A stretch of 64,000 nucleotides of DNA. It comes from Massilia sp. Mn16-1_5. Lineage in GTDB: Bacteria > Pseudomonadota > Gammaproteobacteria > Burkholderiales > Burkholderiaceae_D. Positions 52,570-59,550 of this stretch are shown in pieces. Where the stretch lies: positions 248,001-312,000 of the forward strand of contig NZ_PPXQ01000003.1 in NCBI RefSeq assembly GCF_004798585.1, given 5' to 3'. The notes beneath the pieces were generated by a model. That model was given only the letters and a program-made list of their open reading frames with translations. It had not been told where the DNA came from and ran no database searches. Made by a program: the position numbers and the translations under genes. How positions within the stretch are numbered: position 1 is the first letter of the stretch; each line of letters starts with the position of its first letter.

Positions 52570-53049
52570 GTCTGCGTTGGAAGCTCATCCCACATATACT
52601 CGCAAACTTCAAATGATATTTGCGCATGGGTTATATAAATAAAATTAAACACCGGCCAGCTGCCGGCTAAAAGCTCTCTTTTTTTTGGCGGAGAGGTTTC
52701 AGTTACGCGTATCGACGCTGTTGCTTTACGTGTTTGACACATAAGTTTTACGACTTCCTCTCGTGTTGTAGTTGGCGGAAAACCAGCTATCCCGCAAAAT
52801 TCGGGAAATTGCATGTTGTGGACACGATGGTCTTTATGCCGCTCTGCATATGCGACAAGCGCCTCGATGGCTTGGATAATGTTCGACTTCAACCCAGGCG
52901 TGTGTAGGCGTAATGTTGAAACTTTCAATTTTCAAACTCACTTCTAATAAAGGAAATGTGGCGGCCCGTTCAAAAAGCGCAGGGTGGATGCGTAACTTAC
53001 GGAGCCGATGCACCGCAGACGTTGCTATTTCTTTCTTACCAAGAGTCAC
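52566..53049 (-). pseudogene. Small island gene, apparently frameshifted
   Basis: Two overlapping minus-strand frames read as one protein. The first (from 53049, 'MTLGKKEIATSAVHRLRKLR') gives a sensible sequence to 'FPLLEVSLKIE' near 52930, then becomes Trp/His-rich nonsense. The second, in another frame from a TTG at 52928, continues 'KVSTLRLHTPGLKSN' and runs to 'ISFEVCEYMWDELPTQT'. A single-base indel near 52925 would join them into about 160 residues. A programmed shift or two real overlapping genes are alternatives. No family recognised. Confidence 0.45.
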
Positions 53050-53127
53050 TCGTCTCGGCTCGATAGTTAACTTTCCGCCGAACTAGCAGTTCGAGGTAGC
53101 AGCACAGGAACGCTCAACGGAATCTGC

Positions 53128-53162
53128 AATATTCTATCTTGGAATATTCGATTTTGGAATAT
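53128..53162. promoter_or_regulatory. Candidate operator upstream of the Xre-type regulator
   Basis: TTGGAATAT occurs at 53139-53147 and 53154-53162, and its inverted core AATATTC lies at 53128-53134. The repeats sit in an A/T-rich stretch between the divergent frames at 53049 (minus) and 53210 (plus), 48 bases before the regulator start, as expected for an autoregulatory site. Confidence 0.45.
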
Positions 53163-53209
53163 ATATCAGCTCCGTGCAAGCTGTTGCTCCCAGCAAGCAA
53201 CGGCCGACA

Positions 53210-53482
53210 ATGGAAAAGACAATCTACACACGAGAGTACGGCGTCATGCTCAGAGTTCTTCGCGAGATGCGTGAGCAGGTACCCCTTACTCAGATGGAGC
53301 TCGCGTCGAAGTTGAACGTCACGCAAGTGTTTATTAGCAAATGTGAGAGTGGCCAGCGTCGGTTAGACCTAGTCGAGATACGAGCATGGTGCACGGCAAT
53401 GGGCGTCTCGACTTCAGACTTTCTCGAGGCAGTTGAGGCTGGAATCGCAAACGCGCATACACAAAGAGATGCGCCCGGGTGA
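53210..53482 (+). CDS. Xre/HTH_3-family transcriptional regulator
   Basis: A 90-residue protein with a Cro/C1-type helix-turn-helix: 'VLREMREQVPLTQMELASKL' leads into 'NVTQVFISKCESGQRRLDLV' and 'IRAWCTAMGVSTSDFLEAVE'. Small free-standing Xre proteins often control toxin-antitoxin or defence operons. Here it lies 0.7 kb upstream of the large helicase operon on the same strand. The ATG at 53210 is preferred; another at 53174 adds 12 residues without family similarity. Repeats that may be its operator lie just upstream. Confidence 0.85.
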   Translation: MEKTIYTREYGVMLRVLREMREQVPLTQMELASKLNVTQVFISKCESGQRRLDLVEIRAWCTAMGVSTSDFLEAVEAGIANAHTQRDAPG

Positions 53483-53603
53483 GTTTGGCAAAGTGGCGCG
53501 TTACTGCGCAGGACTCAATCCCGAGGCACCAAGGACGGCTGATGACTGGTTCGTCCGTCTGAGTGAAGTCAGAACAGAGTCAGAACGCGATTTGCCACAC
53601 TGA
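53469..53603 (+). CDS. Possible small protein overlapping the Xre gene
   Basis: A 44-residue frame beginning with ATG at 53469, overlapping the end of the Xre gene by 14 bases in another frame. The translation ('GEFGKVARYCAGLNPEAPRT', 'WFVRLSEVRTESERDLPH') has balanced, protein-like composition. It could be translationally coupled to the regulator or a fragment of a longer gene. No family recognised. Confidence 0.3.
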   Translation: MRPGEFGKVARYCAGLNPEAPRTADDWFVRLSEVRTESERDLPH

Positions 53604-54016
53604 CCTAGCTGAATAGAGGCGGCGGCACTAGGACCGCTTTTACCGCCGAAGCCGCACATGGCATGCTTATGAGCCGAGCTTTTCGCGTCCTGAGTACGAG
53701 AGCGCGGGCCGGGAGTAGACTCGCGATTGGCGACGTTTACGCCCCTACCTATGACAGGCGATGAGAAACCTTGACGCGTAACGCCTTACTTGAGGACGTA
53801 AGGTATCGCGAAATCTGGCCCTAGAGGAGTTCGAGTTAGGTCAGCAATTTTACCAAATTGCTCCCTCTATATGCGTCTCTCGCCGCTCCAGTCATTAAGG
53901 GCAAATTCGGTGCTGTCCGTCTACCCCCTTTCGATGGAATAACGTCAATTTTTGTCCCCAAGGCAAGTCAGGCATGCGTTACAATTGCGGTACATTTTCT
54001 CTTGCCAATCTGCAAT
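53604..54016. other. Gap upstream of the helicase-methylase operon
   Basis: A 413-base region without a convincing gene. It contains an 18-base inverted repeat GCAATTT-TACC-AAATTGC at 53844-53861 that could be an operator. A TACAAT hexamer at 53980-53985, 31 bases before the ribbon-helix-helix start, is a possible -10 box. No clear -35 was found. Confidence 0.45.
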
Positions 54017-54184
54017 ATGGAACGCAAGTCTGACACGCTGAATCTTCGGATAACCCCGGAATTAAAGGAACTAATTCGATTAGCCGCTGAGCGCGAGCAC
54101 CGAACAATCGCAAACTTCATTGAAGTGCTTGTGAGGCAACACTGCACTACGCATGAAGTAGCTGTGCCGAATAAGCAGCCGTAG
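54017..54184 (+). CDS. Small ribbon-helix-helix-like protein
   Basis: A 55-residue protein, 'MERKSDTLNLRITPELKELI' followed by 'RLAAEREHRTIANFIEVLV'. This is the strand-helix-helix pattern of Arc/MetJ or CopG-type DNA-binding proteins, with the DNA-contacting strand at 'LNLRITP'. The upstream in-frame extension to 53858 has no ribosome-binding site. It ends 26 bases before the giant helicase gene and is likely its regulator or first operon member. Confidence 0.7.
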   Translation: MERKSDTLNLRITPELKELIRLAAEREHRTIANFIEVLVRQHCTTHEVAVPNKQP

Positions 54185-54210
54185 AGCCGCTAAGTCAACT
54201 AGGGGGATTG

Positions 54211-57200
54211 ATGGACGTATTTCAGTTTCGTGAGCACATCGTTGCTGACTACGAACAGTTTACTCGTAGCTTTACGCGCATCCGAGCCGATGACATTCGG
54301 GCGTACGTCGACCGTGAGTACGACAGCCAACGCTACTGGCCTGAGCCGCTCATTCAAATCAATCCGAACTTCCGGTCAGGTGGCACCGTCGACGAGCTCG
54401 TTCAAGCGGGACAACTGAGCGAGGAATGCTCGGCCATCTTCCGGTTGGGTAAGTCGGCTAGTTCTGCCGGCATGACGCTGCCGTTGCACCAGCACCAAGC
54501 TGAGGCTATCAGCTTGGCGTCGGCCGGCGAGAGCTATGTCATGACTACCGGCACGGGCTCTGGCAAGTCCCTTAGCTACTTCATTCCCATCGTCGATGCT
54601 TGCCTCAAGGCGAAAAAGGTCGACGCAACACCTCGCACGCGCGCTATCGTCATTTATCCGATGAATGCGCTGGCCAACTCCCAACTTGAGGAGTTAAAGA
54701 AATTCCTGGGCTCGGACCCTGCGACGCAATCCGTGAGCTTTGGGCGCTACACCGGACAAGAGGGGGATGAGGAGCGTCACGCTATGGCCGCGACGCCGCC
54801 AGACATTCTCTTAACCAACTTCATGATGCTCGAGCTGCTGATGACCCGGCAGAACGACATCGACAAGGCCGTGATGCGCAATGCTAGGGGGCTGCGCTTC
54901 TTGGTGCTCGACGAGCTGCACACTTACCGCGGTCGCCAGGGTGCCGACGTCGCGCTGCTAGTGCGGCGGGTGCGTGAAGCACTTTCTAGCGAACTCATCT
55001 GCATCGGCACCTCGGCCACGATGGCGTCTGAAGGCAGCCAGATGGAGCGTAATGCTGTCGTGGCCAATGTCGCTCGGCGTCTATTCGGCACGCCCATCCC
55101 CGAACGTAACGTCATCACAGAAACTCTGCGTCGAACAACGCCAGAGAGCCAGACGCTCCAGACGGTGCAGAGTCAGCTCGGTCCCGCCATCCGCGCCGGG
55201 GTGCCCATGGACCTTGAGTTTGAAGCGATGGCGGCGCACCCCATGTCGGTGTGGGTCGAGCTCACCTTGGGCCTGACTTACGAGGACGACAAGCCCCGGC
55301 GCGCTCGCCCGCGCAAACTTGCAGATGCTGCCCAGTCGCTCCACGAGGCCTCGAGGGAGTCAATAGAGACTTGCTTGGCCTACCTCCAGCAATTCATGCT
55401 GCGTGCCTACGCCGTGACCGACAGCTCCGGCAAGAGCCTCTTCGCCTTCAAACTCCACCAGTTCATCGCTGGCGGTGGCAAGGTCTACACGACGCTCGAG
55501 GCACCTTTCCACCGTGCCATCACCCTCGACGGGCAACAGTTCGTTTCTGGAGATGACCAGCGGCAGCGGAGGTACTACCACGTGCACTTTTGCCGCGACT
55601 GCGGCCAGGAATACATCCCGGTGTGGGATACCGACGGCCCCGAAGGCCGTGCTTTCAACGTGCGTAGCATCGACGAGCGTCAACATGATGACGAGCAGGT
55701 GAAGTTCGGGTTCCTGATGCCCGACGGCCGCGGCCTGTGGGACCCGGAGGTGCTGGAGCGCTACCCGGAAACCTGGCTGGAGGAGCGCGCCGATGGCGAG
55801 TGGCGCATCAAATCAGGCCAGCGCAAGTTCATCCCACAATCGGTCAAGGTACGGCCTGACGGCATCACCACCGCAGACAAGGGACTGCTAGCCTGGTTCA
55901 TCCCCGGCGCCTTCCGTTTTTGCTTGGCTTGTGGGGTGTCGCACACGTCGTCTGGCAAAGATGCCCTGCGCCTTACGTCGCTGTCGGGCGAAGGCCGCAG
56001 CTCCGCCACGACGATGCTCACGCTGTCGGCACTGCGCTACCTGTACGAAGAGGACCAGCAACTGTCCCCGGACGCCAAGAAGGTCCTAGGGTTTTCCGAC
56101 AACCGACAGGATGCGGCCCTGCAGGCCGGCCATTTCAACGACTTCCTGCAGGTACTGCTGACCCGGGCCGCGTTGTTGTCCGCAGTGCATAAAGGCGGTG
56201 GCCAGGCCCTGTCAGAGCGCGAGGTCGCAAATGCTGTGTTCGACGCGTTGGGCTTCCACCGCGACGACCCGGCCGTGCGTGCTGAGTATATGCAGCAGCC
56301 TGAGGTTAAGGGCAACACGCGGCGGCAAGTACAGGAGGCCATGCGCGGCATCCTAGGCTACCGCACATTTTTTGACCTACGGCGTGGTTGGCGCTTCAAT
56401 AACCCTAACCTAGAGCAATTGGGCTTAGTGCGCATTAGCTACCAGGACATCGAAGACCTCGCCGCCGATGCGTCCGAATGGGCCACGGCACCGCGGGTGC
56501 TCCAGGCGGCTACGGCCGCCGAGCGCTCCGTCGTGCTACGAGCCCTGTTCGACTTCATGCGCCAAGGCCTGTGCATCGCCACACGCTACCTGGACCGCAC
56601 GGAGCTCGAACAACTGCGGACGCAGAGCTACGCTAACCTCCGAGAGCCCTGGGGTTTCACTGAAGATGAGCGGCCCATAACCGCGCGCTGGTTCGTTACT
56701 TCCCGCCCTCGCGAAGAAACCGACCGTCGCGGCCGCCGAGTGAAGGTCGAGGACTTCTTGGTTATCGGCTCGAGCCGTTCGCGTCTTGGTCGAATGCTGC
56801 GGCAGGGTAGCACCTGGGGAGGAGGCAATCCCTACTACAGGGACATCGACGACCATACCTATCCAGACGTCATCGCTGCGCTGCTCAAAGCCGCCGAGTC
56901 GTATGGCTTAGTTAAGCGCGAAGAAACGGACGTGGGCCTGACTGGTTGGCAGCTGAACGGCACGACACTGCTGTGGGAAGTGGGTGCGGGTCAGAGCCAG
57001 CGCCAAGCCGAGGGCAATGAATTTTTCCGTGGCCTGTATCGCAATATCGCTGGGCTGCTTGCCAGTCCAGTGCACCAGCTCTTCGATTTCGAAGCCCGCG
57101 AGCACACGGCGCAGGTGGAGCAGGAGGACAGGCTGGAGCGAGAAGCCCGCTTCCGCTACACCGAGAAGGACCGCGACGAATGGCGAAAGAAGAATGGCAC

Positions 57201-59544
57201 CGAGCTCGATTGGCTGCCAGTGCTGTTCTGCTCTCCGACCATGGAGCTCGGTGTCGACATCTCATCGTTGAACACCGTCTACATGCGCAACGTACCGCCC
57301 ACACCGGCCAACTACGCACAACGCAGCGGTCGTGCTGGCCGCGCTGGGCAGCCGGCCTTGGTCATCACTTATTGCGCCAGCCAGTCTCCGCACGACCAGT
57401 ATTATTTCCGCGACCCTGTGCGAATGGTGCACGGGCAGGTCAACGCGCCCACGCTGGACCTGGCGAACTTGGAGCTGGTTAAAAGCCATATGCATGCCAT
57501 TTGGCTGGCTGAGACCGGGAAACGCCTGGGCAACAGCGTTCGTGACCTGTTGGACATGAATCTACCTGAGAAGCTGCCCATCATCGACGAAGTGGCCGCT
57601 GACCTGGACAAGGCTGAAGCCAAGAAGCTGGCGCATAAACGAGGGCTCAAGGTGCTAGGTATGCTGGCCAATGAGCTGACACCCAAGAACGCACCTTGGT
57701 ACAGCGACCACTGGGCAGAGACGGTCTTTCAACGGGCGTATCTTGAGTTCAACGATGCCCTGCAACGTTGGCGCGACCTGTACCGAGCTACGGCTCAGGC
57801 TATTGAGCTGAACTTCAAAATCGAAAACAATCCGGCCGCAAGTGAGCGTGAGCGCCGCGAAGCCCAGCAGCGCCACAATGAGGCCCGCAAGCAGCGAGAC
57901 CTGCTGCTGGCCGGCGATAGCGCTTTTAATTCCGATTTCTATACCTATCGCTACCTTGCCAGCCAAGGCTTCTTGCCCGGCTACAACTTCCCGCGCTTGC
58001 CTCTGCTGGCCTATCTGCCAGCGCGGCGGGGCAGCATCGGCCGCGAGAGCTTTCTATCCCGCCCACGCTTTCTTGCGCTCGGTGAGTTCGGTCCCTACAG
58101 CCTCATCTATCACGAGGGCAGCCAGTACAGGGTGACTAAGGCCCTGCTGACTATCAGTGGCCAAGACCAGGTCAGCGAGGGCGCGCGACTACCCACTGAA
58201 GTTGCCCGCCTATGCCCCACTTGCGGCTACGGCCACTTCCGCTCACAGCGCGATGCCGACCGTTGCGTCTCCTGCGGCGCCTCGTTGTCGGGAGCGCAGG
58301 AGGTAAAGAGTCTTTATCGTATCGAGAACGTTTCGACTAAGCGCGCCGAGCGCATCACCGCCAACGAAGAAGAGCGCGTACGCCAAGGTTACGAGATGCA
58401 GACCACGCTCCAGTTTGCGGAGGCCGAGGGGACGCTGAATATGGTCACCACTGTGGTCGTAGACGATGAAGGCCCTTTGTTGGAATTGCAGTACGGTCCA
58501 TCCGCCACCGTTTGGCGCATGAACTTCGGCTGGCGCCGACGTAAGGAGAAGTCCATCCGGGGCTTCATGATGAATCCTGTCACCGGCCACTGGGTCGGCG
58601 GGGTGGAGGACGGCAACGGCGAGGTGGAGAACGAAGGTGAAGCGCCACCCGACAAGACGCCACCGCAACGCATCGTGCCCTACGTCGAGGACCGCCGAAA
58701 CATTCTTATCGTGCGCCCGCACCAGCGCCTTGGCGAGCTTAAAGCCGAGACCCTGACCACTCTGCAATACGCACTCAAGCGGGGTATCGAGGCCGTTTAC
58801 CAGCTAGAAGAAAGCGAGCTGATGGCCGAGCCCCTGCCCACGCGCGACAATCGCCAGTCCATCCTGCTGTTCGAGGCGGCCGAGGGCGGTGCCGGCGTGC
58901 TCACCCGCTTAGCCACAGAGCCCGATGCCTTGTCGGCCGTCGCCGCAAAGGCTCTGGACGTTATGCATTTTGTAGGGCCGCCGGCCGGCCAAGCATGGTC
59001 CCGAAATGCGCTGACAGAAGAACTCGACCACGAAGGCAAACCGTTGTGCGAAGCTGGCTGCTACCGCTGCCTGCTGTCCTATTACAACCAGCCGGACCAT
59101 ACCCTCATCGACCGCAAGGACAAGGATGCAAGCGGTCTGCTGCTCGACATTTTGTGCCGCCTGACTCGGGCTCGCGCCCATCAGGGCACGCAAGGGCGCA
59201 CACCGGAACAGCACGATGCCGAACTCGCCCGGACTGCCGGCAGTAACTTGGAACAGGCTTGGCTGGACCATGTCATCCAGCACGGCTACCGTAAGCCAGA
59301 CCGTGGCCAGCACACTATCACTGGAGCCAAAGTTTGCACTGACTTCTTCTATGACGAGATGAACCTAGCCGTCTTCATTGATGGGCCGCACCACGAAACC
59401 GAAGCCCAGCGTGTACAGGACGCCGCCATAAACCGGACCTTGGACGAGCTTGGCTACTTGGTTATTCGCTTTCCTAAAGAGCAGGCCCACTGGCCCGACA
59501 TTTTCAAGAATAACGCCGACCTTTTTGGTCCCGGCAAAACCTGA
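54211..59544 (+). CDS. Giant DEAD/DEAH-like helicase with DUF1998 and nuclease-like C-terminus
   Basis: A 1777-residue superfamily-2 helicase. Walker A 'TTGTGSGKS' is at about 112-120, motif Ia 'YPMNALANSQ' follows, motif II is 'LDELH' near 233, motif III 'TSATM' near 267 and motif VI 'QRSGRAGRAGQ' near 1037. CxxC pairs occur near 461, 571, 1334 and 1352. The DUF1998 region includes 'FEAAEGGAGVL' (about 1554) and 'CEAGCYRCLLSYYNQPDH' (about 1613). The last 70 residues ('MNLAVFIDGPHHE', 'LDELGYLVIRFPKEQ') resemble a PD-(D/E)XK/Vsr or DUF559-type nuclease. Related proteins are DrmA/DrmB of DISARM and DruE of Druantia. I chose the ATG at 54211, well spaced from AGGGGG; a TTG at 54208 directly precedes it. 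The next gene starts six bases after the stop. Confidence 0.88.
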   Translation: MDVFQFREHIVADYEQFTRSFTRIRADDIRAYVDREYDSQRYWPEPLIQINPNFRSGGTVDELVQAGQLSEECSAIFRLGKSASSAGMTLPLHQHQAEAISLASAGESYVMTTGTGSGKSLSYFIPIVDACLKAKKVDATPRTRAIVIYPMNALANSQLEELKKFLGSDPATQSVSFGRYTGQEGDEERHAMAATPPDILLTNFMMLELLMTRQNDIDKAVMRNARGLRFLVLDELHTYRGRQGADVALLVRRVREALSSELICIGTSATMASEGSQMERNAVVANVARRLFGTPIPERNVITETLRRTTPESQTLQTVQSQLGPAIRAGVPMDLEFEAMAAHPMSVWVELTLGLTYEDDKPRRARPRKLADAAQSLHEASRESIETCLAYLQQFMLRAYAVTDSSGKSLFAFKLHQFIAGGGKVYTTLEAPFHRAITLDGQQFVSGDDQRQRRYYHVHFCRDCGQEYIPVWDTDGPEGRAFNVRSIDERQHDDEQVKFGFLMPDGRGLWDPEVLERYPETWLEERADGEWRIKSGQRKFIPQSVKVRPDGITTADKGLLAWFIPGAFRFCLACGVSHTSSGKDALRLTSLSGEGRSSATTMLTLSALRYLYEEDQQLSPDAKKVLGFSDNRQDAALQAGHFNDFLQVLLTRAALLSAVHKGGGQALSEREVANAVFDALGFHRDDPAVRAEYMQQPEVKGNTRRQVQEAMRGILGYRTFFDLRRGWRFNNPNLEQLGLVRISYQDIEDLAADASEWATAPRVLQAATAAERSVVLRALFDFMRQGLCIATRYLDRTELEQLRTQSYANLREPWGFTEDERPITARWFVTSRPREETDRRGRRVKVEDFLVIGSSRSRLGRMLRQGSTWGGGNPYYRDIDDHTYPDVIAALLKAAESYGLVKREETDVGLTGWQLNGTTLLWEVGAGQSQRQAEGNEFFRGLYRNIAGLLASPVHQLFDFEAREHTAQVEQEDRLEREARFRYTEKDRDEWRKKNGTELDWLPVLFCSPTMELGVDISSLNTVYMRNVPPTPANYAQRSGRAGRAGQPALVITYCASQSPHDQYYFRDPVRMVHGQVNAPTLDLANLELVKSHMHAIWLAETGKRLGNSVRDLLDMNLPEKLPIIDEVAADLDKAEAKKLAHKRGLKVLGMLANELTPKNAPWYSDHWAETVFQRAYLEFNDALQRWRDLYRATAQAIELNFKIENNPAASERERREAQQRHNEARKQRDLLLAGDSAFNSDFYTYRYLASQGFLPGYNFPRLPLLAYLPARRGSIGRESFLSRPRFLALGEFGPYSLIYHEGSQYRVTKALLTISGQDQVSEGARLPTEVARLCPTCGYGHFRSQRDADRCVSCGASLSGAQEVKSLYRIENVSTKRAERITANEEERVRQGYEMQTTLQFAEAEGTLNMVTTVVVDDEGPLLELQYGPSATVWRMNFGWRRRKEKSIRGFMMNPVTGHWVGGVEDGNGEVENEGEAPPDKTPPQRIVPYVEDRRNILIVRPHQRLGELKAETLTTLQYALKRGIEAVYQLEESELMAEPLPTRDNRQSILLFEAAEGGAGVLTRLATEPDALSAVAAKALDVMHFVGPPAGQAWSRNALTEELDHEGKPLCEAGCYRCLLSYYNQPDHTLIDRKDKDASGLLLDILCRLTRARAHQGTQGRTPEQHDAELARTAGSNLEQAWLDHVIQHGYRKPDRGQHTITGAKVCTDFFYDEMNLAVFIDGPHHETEAQRVQDAAINRTLDELGYLVIRFPKEQAHWPDIFKNNADLFGPGKT

Positions 59545-59550
59545 TTTGAT

